DNA from: Dermatemys mawii
Lineage: Eukaryota > Chordata > Testudines > Dermatemydidae
Assembly (NCBI GenBank): GCA_007922305.1
Contig: ML677366.1
Span: 15,538,338 to 15,602,337, forward strand
Reading direction: 5' to 3'
Length of the DNA: 64,000 nucleotides
In this document: in pieces, positions 48,987 to 61,355 of the stretch
How positions within the stretch are numbered: the stretch's first letter is position 1
How the letters are laid out: every line of letters begins with the position of its first letter
Notes under the pieces: model-generated
Databases searched by the model: none
Told to the model about the DNA's origin: nothing
The model's input: the letters and a program-made list of their open reading frames with translations, nothing else
Made by a program: the position numbers and the translations under genes

Positions 48987-51900
48987 AATATTCTGCTGAC
49001 TAAACAGAGCACAAGCAAGCACAGTATCACATATCACCCACAAGCAACATCAGTGGCTGGGTTGCCTCTTCAAGACAAAGTAAAACCTTAAAACTCAGAA
49101 TGTCAGCTGCTTTTCTGAACAACAGAAATTCAACCATTTGCTACTGCTAGATATCAGCTTAATATATTGTGTAGAAGCACAACTCAGGCGCCTTACATTT
49201 CCACAAAAATAGTTCATGTGATATTTGATTACTTTAAAGTCTATCAGTTGCGAAGAAATGCCTGTAACACAATACCATGCATCCCCACTTGGAAAGAACA
49301 GGTTCCCTAAAAAAAAAAAAGTCTATAAAAATTGCACAGAAATCCCAAAACAATTAGCTTCTTGTGGAAAAACTCTGAAAAGTTTCCTAGACTTCAGGAG
49401 TATTTAACCATTAATTCAGACTCAACAATTTTGGGGTCTAGTTTTGAATAGGTCTGCAATTGAAAGTATAATATTGTTCCCAGAATTATATCCAGGCATA
49501 ACTCACTGCATCAAAAAATCAGATCGTTTGTCATCAGAACACATCATCTGTCTTTACAATTATTTGTAGTCACTAACTGGTTAAAAAAATGAAGACAACT
49601 TTTAAGACTCTAAACTTAGATTTTATATCAATATTATTTCTTTGTGAGAATCAAACAAACCTAGATTCATGTTACCCATTTAAAGGATTTGAAATTATGC
49701 AACTGCCAAAGGATGACTCAGTAATTTAATATTGCATAATTTATTATTAATAAAAATCTCAAAATGCTGAACTTCTGTAGCACTTTTCACGGGAGTATCA
49801 CAAAGAACAGCGCTCAATAAATTAAGAACTTTAAATATCAAAATCGTAAAGAATGTAGATCACCTTTCATTAAAACTAGAAATGGCAAAGCTTTATCCTC
49901 CTCAATTTATAATGATAAAGACAAGATTATTGAATGAAATCTTTACTTAGCCACCAAAATTTTAACCGAACTCTCCAATTTTATAAATTATACATATTTT
50001 GAGTGTAAGATTTTTAAAAAGTACACAGTGCTGGCTTACCGCGGTTCCCACTGAAGTCAATGGGGACAGGATTAAGCCAAGGCTAAGTGCTTTTGATAAA
50101 CGCACTTTTCATATCTATCTTTAGGAGGAGAGGAATAAAGTTTTTACTAAAAAATTCCTCGCCTTTTCCTTTATGTCATTACAAGGTTACTGCTGAATTC
50201 CCACCATCTCTTCCCCTCCAATTGAGCTTCGGATCAAAAGTTGGCAGTACACAAGATTCAAAATTAAACTGGTTAAACAATTTACACTCACATCCCCTCA
50301 CTACAACCCCCCCCCCCAAATATCATAACACAAAAAAACCAAAAAAACAGAAATCAAAGTCCATAACTCCTATGGCAGAACTACAGCCTTAATAATGGGG
50401 CACGAAGTCTTTCATTTTGAAGTCACTTGTTTGAAATAGGTCCAGATCCATAGCACATCACAACAGAGGGAAGTAGACTGCAGAAGTGGGAAAGGACTGT
50501 ATGTATTTCAATTTATATTATATAGAAAAAAGCTTCTATCCTTGGTTCCAGGTGTCTTTGCCAAAAATATAAATCAAACTAAGAGTAAAGCCGCAGCTGC
50601 TCCTCTTCTTAAGCCAAAAAATATCCAAAAACAAATAACCCTCCCATCAAACCTCAGCCCTTACGCCCTTTTTTCCCTGAAAGCCTTTGTAAAGAGAGAG
50701 GTTTTCCATAAAAATGAAGTTCCTTTACTTCTGTTACCAAATTTATATAATTAAAATAGTTGACAAATAAAAATGTTTTATTTATATGGTTTGCTGTTTG
50801 CAGTTTCATTTTCATGAAGCTAGAATAGTTAATTTCAACTTTATTTTCACTTGGGTGTTAGTCACACCATTTGGGCTGTGAGATCTACAGCAAAATGTGT
50901 CAACTAAAAACATTGTTGTTTGGATTTAATTTTACTTTTGCTTTCATGAAAGCATTTCTATTAGCTTTTAATTCCTTTTTCTTTAATAACACACCCACAT
51001 AACATTTAAATTTGGGGTCTAAGCTATCTGATGATGTCCCTTTAACATTGCTGATTTTTGCAGTGTTCCACAGAGTTTGACATCACTTGATATTCCTAAA
51101 TATAGCTCTGCCTTAACTCCCCCCACAGTTCACAAACCAGACAAAGCCAACTTTATGACTCACACCCTTCTTCAGGCCAAAACAACCCTCAAAAACACTT
51201 TTGCAATTTACTGTGCCGCATGAAACAAAATGGAAATCTCAGCAAAATACTTGAAAAAAATCTCATTAAATGTAGCCTTTTATATAAACCTTTTGACTTA
51301 CAACTTCCACTTTTAACAAATAGGATCTCAATCATCTCACCTCTGTGCTAACATACATCAAGATTAGCTGCAGAAAGGAAGCCAAAACTGGTAGCAAATA
51401 TATTTTTCTCTATTCTGTTGCAACTCCTTCAGCAAATTTTAGAAATAGTCATAAAAAAGGATAATGAAAATTATGCAGAAGTAAGCAAAGCAATAAATGG
51501 TTTTTGCGGTTAGTTAAAATGCTGAAGTAGACAGAGGCATTTCACAACCACATTACAACAATGTCCCACATATGAACACTAGACCTATTACACAAGATAC
51601 ATATTTAAAAAAAAAATTTCTTCACCTCTGAGGGTCTGAAAGTGTATATGATGCTCTATCATTTACAAAGGAGAGATGGCTAAGATAGGAACTCTTCTAG
51701 AGAATTTAAAAGAGATTCAAGGAAATGTCCCTTTTCAATTAGTGATTTAAAAATGCATAAATAGTGTAAGTGAAGAGGGGATAGTATTCGAGTTTGCTAA
51801 GCTGTAATTGGCTAAAATGCTCTCACACATCTAATTAAGATGGAATAACTCGAGAGTCATTAAAAAGAAAAGCAAGAGCACAAGAGGGACCAACATATGA

Positions 51901-52229
51901 AAAGGAGGAGAGGATGGAGGAGTCAGAAGAAGATCTAGTTAACATTAAAAATGAAGAAAACATGGGAGAAATGGGGGTGGAGGGATTTCAAAGGCATATC
52001 AACACTCCACAGACAGGTTGACAAGAACTGAAGCCTAATTTCCACAATCTGCCTGTTATTTTGTGCAGAGAGTAGCTCATGCAGATACATCAAAGTTCGG
52101 AGATGCCCTGGAGAAGGCAGTAGCACCACCTGCCACTGAAATATTTGTGGCAGCTTTTCTAAGGCCAGATAAAGTGGCAGTTTTAAAAACAAGTTTCTTA
52201 TCCCTACACTTTTTCTGGTAAGAACAGTG
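48987..52229. other. Presumed intron, nothing recognised
   Basis: About 3.2 kb of AT-rich sequence without gene. A recurrent CCCACTGAAGTCAATGGGGA block lies at about 50047-50066. A C-tract lies near 50310. Confidence 0.45.
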
Positions 52230-53310
52230 GCTTCAGGCTCTGCCATCCGCTGTCACTATGTCAAGAACCTCAAGCGGAAGCCAGACCAGGGCAAGGTGTT
52301 TGAGGTATCCAGCAAGTGGGACGCCAGCAACCACTTCTGCCCCGGGCACAGCTTCACTAGGTTTGCTCACTGGCGGTTCATCCACCGGGCCTGACTCAAC
52401 TGCCTTCCCCTCAACGGAGCCATCTGCCATGGCAACTGGAATAAGCACTGCAGGAAATGCGGGCTATGCCAACGAGACCCTGCCCCACGTCCTGTGAGGA
52501 TGCAAACAGCACTCCGGAGCCTGGCGGCACCACCACAATGTCATCCAGAACCAGCTGATGAAAGCCATCCTGCTGACCATAGGGAAGATCACCGTTGACT
52601 CCACCACCCCCGGGACAGACAGCTGACTGTGAGCCAACATCATCGTGACCGACGCAGAAACGAAGAAAATCCTCATGGTAGACGTCTCGGTGCCATTTGA
52701 AAACCGGTCACTGAACTTCCATGAGGCCCGAGCACGGAAGACACTGAAGTACACCCCGCGGGCTGACACCCCGAGAACCCAGGGCTACGAAGTCCAGATG
52801 CACGTCTTGGTTTTGAGAGCTGCCACAACGAGCCAGTACTGAGAGCGTGCGGAGTCGGTTGATGCTACGCCCAGCTCATGAGAGCATGGTGTCTTACACC
52901 ATCAGGTGGTTCAGAGACATCTACACAGAACACATCATAGAACACCGCCAGTACCAGGTCGAGTAACCAAGAACTTCAACCAGGGAAATAACCCACTTCC
53001 TCCCTTCCCTGACAAACCGAAGGACGCACTCCACCCATGTACTTATTGTCTGCACCACTAATAACTCTTTACACATTCCATGGGTGGCGTACCTGAGCCC
53101 ATTTATCCACTGACCCTTTAAAAACTTCCACACTCCAATCTGGATCTATGCTGGTTACGCGATATGTATGTACCTCATGAACCTTGTAACTGATACTTGC
53201 AATCCCACATAACCCAAGCCCAACCTCAGACGTACAGCACCTTCCTTCTTAACTTGTGTAAATTTGATTTTAAACATTAGCTTTAATAAACTTTGTAAAT
53301 CTATTAATCA
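52230..53310 (+). mobile_element. R2-like (restriction-like-endonuclease) LINE, 3' end only
   Basis: The C-terminal part of an RLE-type non-LTR retrotransposon and its 3' untranslated region. Coding remnants run to about 52966. A non-coding tail with AATAAA at 53285-53290 follows and ends near 53310. The reverse transcriptase is absent, so this is a strongly 5'-truncated copy. R2, R4 or NeSL-type clade cannot be decided from this part alone. Edges are approximate. Confidence 0.75.
52390..52966 (+). pseudogene. RLE endonuclease domain remnant
   Basis: One frame reads NGAICHGNWNKHCRKCGYAN and ETLPHVL followed by a stop and GCKQHSGAWRH. This is the CCHC-like finger that precedes the endonuclease in R2-type elements. 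Further on come GKITVDSTTPGTDS with two stops, and IIVTDAETKKILMVDVSVPF and ENRSLNFHEARARKTLKY, matching the catalytic core of the restriction-like endonuclease. The expected PD dipeptide before the IVV strand is lost (reads AN). The final part is frameshifted. Not functional. Confidence 0.8.
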
Positions 53311-54642
53311 TTTGGGCTAAAATAGAAAACCTAGTCCACACACACTGCAGATTTTAGGTGATCAAAACTTTAAATTTCTGCATCCAACCTTTCCCAATTT
53401 GCTGAGAAAATTAAAATGTGGTATCTTTCAAAATAAAGGGATACTGCCCTAAAAATCAGAAATTAGAGACAAACTGCTCTTTGTATTTATTTTGATTGGC
53501 CAAAAATTCATTGGAGTGTAGAGCAGATGGTTAATGTAGTTTAGAGATGTTTTGGGAAAACCACACTCTCTTCTTTCGAGTTGAAAAAGAAGAGAAGGAA
53601 CACTCTACGTAGTAAGATAAAACTTAACTGCAGGTAGAAAGATGGATAGAAATATAAAAAGGTGTCTGAGATTTAGAGACCACAAGTTATTTAAATTGAC
53701 CAATTCCAGGACCAAATTAAAGGAACTGTTCAATCACTTTGAATTTTGCTTTTCCATTCCCATGTCATGCTAAATGCCTCGGCTGATGAGTATGAAGTAA
53801 GTTTGAGGTTTCTCTCTCTGGATTATTAAAAGAAGGAAAGACGGAAAAAAGACAGAAAGACAGGCAGGCAGGCAGAAAGAACAAACTAAGCCAGGCACTA
53901 TAATATGGTAGATATTTATGCTTTATAACCACCTTACCATAGCTCTCTCACTTGATTACCTCTTCAATGAAAGTAAAGATCTTACTTCCTCTGATAGAGA
54001 GTAAACCATACCTGAATTGGCACAGATGTAGCAGCACTAGCGGATTAGAACTGCAGATGACTTTTGTAAAGGTGTTACCATTTGATTAAAATAAAAAACA
54101 CTTCTAAAAAAATAGGACTATAAAAATGAAGTTGCATTTTTCATAGTCTATTAAATATAAAGCAGAAGAGGAATTCTAGTCTACAAGGATTTTCCTTCAG
54201 TAACATTCACACATTTAAGATAAATGTAAGTGGATTCGTAGTGTCTCTTATTTCGTATCTCTTGAGGCTTTTCTTTCTTTTCCAAAATAGACACATTGGT
54301 CCAAACTCAATTCCACTGTGTGGTTCCATTGACTTCAATCACAGTACACCGGTGTTCAGTTTTGTCATTAGTTTAATGTTCATAAATGTGCCTTTTTCCA
54401 TGCATCACTTGGATGATATAGTTCCAATTAAATCATCTGTCAGTACGGGTTTGGAATAACCACCATGAGTATATAGCACATTGAACTGAGCTCGCTAGTT
54501 TAAAATTAAAATAAAAAGGAAAACATGTATTGGTACAATTTTAATTTATTCACGCATTTAAAAAAGCCATTATTAACATTAAACATTTACACATTAGTAT
54601 TAAAGCACCTTTTAACCTGCTGCATATGAAATAGAGATATAA
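53311..54642. other. Presumed intron, nothing recognised
   Basis: AT-rich sequence. A purine-rich low-complexity stretch with GGCAGGCAGGCAG lies near 53861-53874, and a TCCATTGACTTCAATCACAG block at about 54327-54346. No gene. Confidence 0.45.
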
Positions 54643-54646
54643 CAAG

Positions 54647-55310
54647 TGTGACAAAGCTCCAAGTTTGTACTCGTGGGTCCTGCGCTTCCTGGCAGATTTA
54701 GGGGCCTCAGAAACTCATCTAGGCCCCAGAGTGACCTCCCTTTCTCAGTATAATTGGCAAGAGTCACCACCTAGTGAGTTACCTTCATCACAGGCCAGTA
54801 TGGAAGGTGGAAAGAGCGGGGGGGAGCCTGGGCCCGCCCTCTACTCCGGGCTCCAGCCCAGGGACCCTAATAGTATCAGCTAAGATGGCTGACCTTTTAT
54901 CCACAAAACACAATACAATTCCCTGGGCTACTTCCCCACAGCAGTCCCTGCTTCTTCAAACTCCACTTCACCCTTACCTCAGGGCCTCCTTCCTTCTGGA
55001 TGATATGTTGTCCACCACTCAGTCTCACCAACAGCACAACCTCCTTCCACAGCTCCTGACACCCACAGCCCACCTGGCTAACTGGGAGGTTTTTATCTGG
55101 ATTCAGCCAGTCCTTGATTGGCTTCAGGTGTCCCAATTAGGCTAGCTGTTTCTACTCCTTTCTAGAAGGTTCTTAATTGGCCCCAGGTGTCTTGATTGGT
55201 CTGGAGTAGCCTTTGTTTGGCTATCCAGGGAACAAGGATCTGCACATCCTGAGGCTGATATTCCTGCCTTCCAGCACTCTCCTATATCCTTCTGGTCTGA
55301 CTCCGTCACA
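54647..55310. mobile_element. Probable solo LTR
   Basis: A 664-bp segment begins TGTGACAAAG and ends CCGTCACA, with CAAG on both sides (54643-54646 and 55311-55314). TG...CA ends, a short inverted TGTGAC/GTCACA and a 4-bp direct repeat fit an LTR left by recombination. No retroviral or Gypsy coding sequence is nearby. The segment is GC-rich with no coding motif. A DNA transposon with short ends is an alternative. Confidence 0.6.
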
Positions 55311-55314
55311 CAAG

Positions 55315-55892
55315 TTATTAATCATTTTAACCGGTTTGTTGTATTCTGCACAGAACACTGGAATTCTCAATGCATAACAATGTTTTCTCCAAATATTTCT
55401 CCAAGTATGCCAGAAAAATAAAAGGCTAATGGCTCTAGTATGATAGGGTTGAGTTAAAATCACTGTGATTATCTGGATGTCAGATGCACATGAATATATT
55501 ATGGGGGATGATTGTAGATGTATGTAAAGGGGAGGAGGAGGCACGGCAGAGATCGGTTTCAACGGAAGTTGGGCAAATACTTCAAAAGTTCTGCAAATAT
55601 TTTTCCATTGAAAAACTAGATTTCCTGTGTTCATACTCCTGGTGTGTTCATTTCCCAGACTATTTCTGCTAAACAAGTTTGTAGGCAGAAATATTCACAG
55701 AAACAGCAAACACTCAAAAATATTCACTGAAAGAAGATTTTACACTTGTATATGCAAGTAGATAGACTGGAAACATGACTAGGACTTGAGATCAACCATT
55801 CTGGGAAAGAAACAATACTATTTGTCCAATCATAAATAAGCAGCACAGCTTGAACCTCACATATGGGATATTTAAATCACTACTTGTTAATA
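55315..55892. other. Presumed intron, nothing recognised
   Basis: No supported gene or repeat boundary. The 151-codon minus-strand frame here (55221-55676) overlaps the probable LTR and shows no family motif. Confidence 0.4.
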
Positions 55893-55900
55893 ATCTACAG

Positions 55901-56212
55901 CAGGGGTAGGCAACCTATGGCACGAGTGCCAAAGGCGGTACGCGAGCTGATTTTCAGTGGCACTCACACTGCCCGGGTCCTGGCCACCAGTCCAGGGGGC
56001 TCTACATTTTAATTTAAATTTTAAATTAAGCTTCTTAAACATTTGTAAAACCTTATTTACTTTATATACAACAATAGTTTAGCTATAAATTATAGGCTTA
56101 TAGAAAGAGACCTTCCAAAAACATTAAAATGTATTACTGGGACGCAAAACCTTAAATTAGAGCAAATAAACGAAGACTCGGCACATCACTTCTGAAAGGT
56201 TACTGATCCCTG
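55901..56212. mobile_element. hAT-type MITE with perfect 8-bp target duplication
   Basis: A 312-bp element that starts CAGGGGTAGGCAACCTATGG and ends, reverse-complemented, CAGGGATCAGTAACCTTTC. It is flanked by ATCTACAG on both sides (55893-55900 and 56213-56220). The interior has GCTGATTTTCAGTGGCACTC and an AT-rich half, as in Charlie-like MITEs. Non-coding. Confidence 0.95.
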
Positions 56213-56220
56213 ATCTACAG

Positions 56221-58719
56221 ACTACGAATAATTTATAGAAAATATTCAGCAAATAGGTTCTGATTCAGCTACGTACTTGTGTGTGCCTAATTTTAAGACC
56301 ACAAATAATTCCATTAAGACTTCAAATATCCCATTACACACTCCATACATCCCCTTGCTCATGTAAACTTCTCTTCAGATCTTCAACTTTAAACTAAAAA
56401 AAGACCAAAAACATTATTATTATTTCAAACATTTGACACCTATTTTGTGTCTATATCTGGAATGTCTGTAGTATGCTCAGACTGAGTTACTAAAGATGTT
56501 AAGACAAACGTAACAAAACAAAAGTTCAGAAATACTTTTTCAAGCAGCTTTCTGAAAGTTCTGTTAGGCAAATTTTTACAGCAAAATACTTCTGCCAAGG
56601 AAATCTTCCAGGTTGGTGGATTATTTTAAACAAAGGAAAACAATCCTAATGCCTCTCTCCCCAAAAGAATAAAAAGATCCAGCTGCATAACCTACAGGGG
56701 GTTCTTGTTTAAACCAGCACCATGCTTCTGTGCTCAAGACCGAACAGTGTACACTAATTCCTCAGATTACCAATGCTTAATTTGCTCACTCTGGGGCATG
56801 AAAATCCAGGTTCTTCAGTAAATTGAGGTCTCCCAGTTCATCATGCAATATTTCTCAGCTGCACCAACAGGGAGGATATAGTTACACATGAGATTCTAGC
56901 TGATGCCCTTGAATCCAGAACTGAAATAAATGAGGTTCACCAATCACTGATATATGCTTTCCAGTTTAAGACGTAGATACAGTCCTGAAACTTTCAACAT
57001 CTAAGACAAATCAGATGGAAGCCTTCAGAACTGCATCACAAGAATGTAGTGAACATATGGCTACAAAGCAGACTCATTTATTGAATAGCAGTACTAACAT
57101 TTCACTCAAGGAAAACACAAGTGATATTACTGAAGCCAGAAAACTACTATGGAATTTATTTCGCATATAGATTTAGGATACAATTTTCAGAATCTCTGAG
57201 GACTCCTTTAAATGAAACTTTTGAATAAAACAGTCTGAAATAGCAAAACAATCTAAAGGCATTCAAGACTGCATTGTAGTGAGCCTCTTTCTCTACAAGC
57301 AGGAAGGCTTCAACTTGCATTTTTCTCCTTAACAGGACTATATTCATTTCCATGGCAGACACTGTTGTAAATAGCTCTACTTTTACAACTGTCAAAATGA
57401 TTGAAAACAATTACAATGACTTCTATAACACTTGTGCGCATTTAGAACATGTAATCAGCATACACTTGATTGGGTAGGCTAAGAGGAATTCTTAAATATA
57501 AGGCGACAAGCACTGTCTACTTCTGCTTACAAATTAATAATTTCCTCAAATTATTAAGTACCAGGTGTCATCATGGAAGTTGTATCCCTTTCAATATTCA
57601 AAAGATCTGCTGTCCTAAGAAAAGGTGTGTATTTTTGGTAAAAAATAAAAGAGGCTAAACCCAGAACTGCACATAACAGGATACATTTGAAAAAAATTAA
57701 GGAAATAAAAAAAAATTAGCCAGTTAAATTAGTTTCTGTTCCTTTATATTTTTTAGTCTATAACTTGCTCCTGTATTTTCTCATTATTAAGTATTTCTGT
57801 TAAACCACAATGAAAAAATATGCCACAAAACAGCTTGCTTCCTTTGGTCAAGTACAAGGATATAGAATTTCTATATACTTTTTAATGATCCTTTCCATTA
57901 CTAGGATTAGCCCGGGATTCAAAATAAAGTTTTAAGACTGTACAGGCTGATATAGTTTTAACACCAGTAGCTACCGTATTATTTTTTTCTTAATCACATC
58001 TACCATTGTGTGCAGCTTCCCCACTGATTACAAAGGAAGAAGCAGAAATGAAGACAGTCCAATCATGTTGGTTTGTTTATTTATTTATGTATATGTGTGT
58101 GTGTGTGTTCGTTCCTGTCCAGGTAATTTAATGCTGCTCAGAGCAGGTCTAGACAATACAGTGGTTAAGATGCCAATATCTATCAGCACTCTGTATACAT
58201 ACACTGCCACTCTCATTGGTGGAACTAAACCAGTGATAACAATGGTGGGAATCCGTTGTAAAAAAAAAAAAAAAAAAAAAAAAGCCTTGTATAAACAAGG
58301 TCTTGGTGTGGACAAGGCAAGCAACTTATAATAGTCAGAGATAGGAATGACCTACTAGGTTAACTAGTTCGGCTCCTGCAAACAAAGATTAATACATATA
58401 GTCCACATTCAAGCAATGCTCTTTCCAGTGCATTTTTCAAATGTCCAAAAGCAAGGGCACCACCATCACTTGCCAGATCCCTTTAAAGCCTAAAAGAGTC
58501 AGAAGAAAATTCTCCGAATAGTCATCCTAATTTTTTCTTCAATGTCAAGTATATTGCACAGGAATCAAATATACCTGTATTGCAATGCAACAGAATAAAG
58601 GTAGTGTTTTCTTTAAAGAAAACTATATTAAAAATGACATTCTAAACAGAAATTCAACAATGAAATAATCTGTACATGTCAAGAAAGTGTTCTACATACT
58701 GTACTGCTTTAGAAACTAA
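56221..58719. other. Presumed intron with simple repeats
   Basis: No gene was recognised. It contains a TG-repeat at 58094-58108 and an A-tract at 58260-58283. The latter lies inside a stretch (about 58110-58320) that may be an old MITE, judging by GCAGGTCTAGACAATACAG and CTTGGTGTGGACAAGGC, but the ends are unclear. Confidence 0.4.
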
Positions 58720-58835
58720 GGGTGGGATTTTCAAAACATTCAACGCTGGCCCAACTCTGCTACCACTAAAGTCAATGATAATACACAATGGAAACAGAGT
58801 TAGGCTAATGCTGGGTGCTTTTAAAAATCTCACCC
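58720..58835. repeat. Palindromic (fold-back) repeat
   Basis: GGGTGGGATTTTCAAAA...GGCCCAACTCTG on the left is matched in reverse complement by CAGAGTTAGGCTAATGCTGG...AAAAATCTCACCC on the right, with several mismatches. The centre holds ACTAAAGTCAATG, a variant of the recurrent CATTGACTTCAATG motif. Confidence 0.75.
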
Positions 58836-60842
58836 CCCAAATCTTTTTTTTTTAACTATTCTCACTCTATGCTGGTGATAGTCACAATCCTAATGCTCTT
58901 CTGCTATACAAGATGCAAAAGTTTTGGAATGAAATGCCATGAAAAATAAGATGCATATTATATATACTTGGTATACACCTGATCTCCCTTTGTGTATTTG
59001 TGGATGCATTAGATTTAATTTTCAGAGGGAGAAGTAAAGTCAACAATAATATGCTTAGCATTTGCCAAAAGAAATGACTGTCAGATGATGGAAAAGATCA
59101 CTATCCTTAGATATAAGAGGCACTCACACACACCCAGGCAGTCACACAAAGGGTTTTGAAATTTTACAAGACAGCTAGAACCAGAGGATTAAACCTACAA
59201 TCAGCACAGGTATTGAAACATCAAGGAGCAAGTGTGCAGAGGCAATGACTAGCCAATTCTCCCCTCCTCTCTTTCCCACCTCCTCCACAGTTGCTGGGAA
59301 AGAATAGAGTACTGGGATTCCTCTGTAGTGGTTGGCTCTGAGTCCTGCTCAAGACTCGATCTTTTGTGCTCTTTGACTAGTAGGAGTCTCAGAATCTGAA
59401 GGCCCAATTCTCCAAAACCTTCTCTTGCTGCTGCAAGGTAGGCAAAGGGAGTGTCTGCTACTCTAACCTCCCCCAAGCCTAATTTTTGAGTCCTCCTCTC
59501 CACTGCAATAGCTGCAGTGCTCTCTGCCAGCTTTCCTAAGCAGCAATGGTGTGTAATTGAGCTGATTCTTGTTGGCTTCACTGCTGCCCAGAGGCATCTG
59601 AGTAACAGCAGTGAACAGTGGCAAGCCCAGGCAGTTTTCACTCTGCTGTTGCTGCTGGGAAAGCTCAAAGCAGTACTGCATTAGAGCTGTTTGCACATAG
59701 ACTGCACAATATCAGCTGCACTTGGTTCATGCTTGGAAGCTTACCTAGAAATATATTATTTTAAACGAAAGCTCAAATTTTGCAGAAGATTATAGCACTT
59801 GCCCAGGAAAGATTACTACTTGCCCTAGGCAAGCTGATTTTTCAAATCCTACTTACATTACCACATTATATAATAATAAAAATTTGCATCCTTAGCTTTA
59901 ACAATTTTTTTGCCACTGTATATTTGGTGGTATCTTTATGTTAGCTTTAAAGTTATTAACTTAAACTTTTGCATATTGTAATCCAACAGCCAGGAAGAAC
60001 TAATTTAAAAATTCTTTGGCCATTTGAACAGTATTACTACTGTTTATAATTTAGTTTATAATTATCCTACACAGCTTTTTTTATTTTTTTAAAAAAACAG
60101 TAATGCATAAAAAGCTCTCCCCCACAGCTGAAATAGAACAAGTTTTTATGACCTCATCATAAGAGCCTGGAATATTAGAGCAGTACTTACAAAAATTTGG
60201 AAAGCTGTAAATTGCAAAACTAGAATATTCCAAGTGGCTAACAAAATGAAACAATTTATATGAACATTTATTCACAAAAAATACTAAATTGATGTGGCAT
60301 TTTCTTTGATAATCTTAAACAAGCAAGGCCCATGACTGTAGAAAAACTACACAATTTCCTAAAAGCTCTCAATGTGATGCACAACCTTACTTAAACTTAA
60401 GAGTTTGTTTAAAGTCAGCAACTTATATCAGTTGAAGATAAGTTATACTAACATTTTTGAAAGTTATTTTACACTAACATTGTTACTGTACAAAATATAT
60501 AGAAGAAATAGACTATTGGAGACTTGCATTATGCCTCTGGCTTTCAAGATCTCTTACATTTACTCCTCTCTGGTGCCTTATACTCAAATCATATGTCAAC
60601 ATTAGGTATGACCACAAGGTAATAAAATTCTTGTTTCTTCATTTTAACACTTGTTTCTTCATTTTTGCAATGGAATCTATACAATAAAACCCTTTGAGAC
60701 TAGATTATCAATACAATAATATGCAGCACTGGTAGAAGCAAGCAGTTGCTTGGAACCATAAACCTTAATAAGTGAAAAGCATAACTCATTTCTTCTAATT
60801 GCACAGGATACCAGTTTATTATGACTGTGAATGGCTCGCCAA
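58836..60842. other. Presumed intron, nothing recognised
   Basis: No gene was recognised. Overlapping minus-strand frames at 59249-59696 are Gln- and Leu-rich, show no motif and are not called. Confidence 0.4.
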
Positions 60843-61137
60843 TTACACTGCTTTACAGCCAAAATGCTTCTGAAATAAATGTAGTCAAACTTTACTAATT
60901 CTGGGTCACTGAGAACGAAAATGATGCTTAAAATTGTTGATTGACTCTAGTTTTCAAGATATGCTATTGGGTCAGTATATACGACCCGTGACATGGGAAT
61001 GGCGGAGGATAAGTGAATTATACAGGGAAGGGATCTCAATTTAAATCAGAAATGACTAAAATACATCTTTGACTGGATCTACGAATAAATCTATGACTGG
61101 GTTTGGACAGTACTTGCTTTTTAGGCAAAACAATGAA

Positions 61138-61218
61138 TGATGCAATCTGAAGCTAGTATTGCGTCATACATGGTATGAATTGCACCATGTTATTCCTAGA
61201 AGTCATGGATGATGCAAT
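61138..61218 (+). promoter_or_regulatory. TGATGCAAT-type motifs in copy 2 leader
   Basis: Intact motifs lie at 61138-61146, 61158-61166 (ATTGCGTCA) and 61210-61218. A decayed one (ATTGCACCA) lies at 61179-61187. Position and order match copy 1. Confidence 0.45.
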
Positions 61219-61355
61219 CATAACGAAGCTTACATCACTCTGCTGAACAAATTGCCGTATATCAGCTCTAGAAATCACACAGTATTGTGCTCTCTTATTT
61301 GTCAGTGTTTGATTTTGCAAAGGGACACATTTCTGTTTAGCCAAAGTGAGCAGAG

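Noticed and set aside
52233..52769. Minus-strand frames of 71 and 101 codons.
   Set aside because: They are antisense shadows of the R2-like endonuclease remnant on the plus strand.
59249..59696. Gln/Leu-rich minus-strand frames, considered as a possible small gene.
   Set aside because: Two overlapping frames are open, there is no motif, and a short CTG/TTG-rich tract explains the composition.
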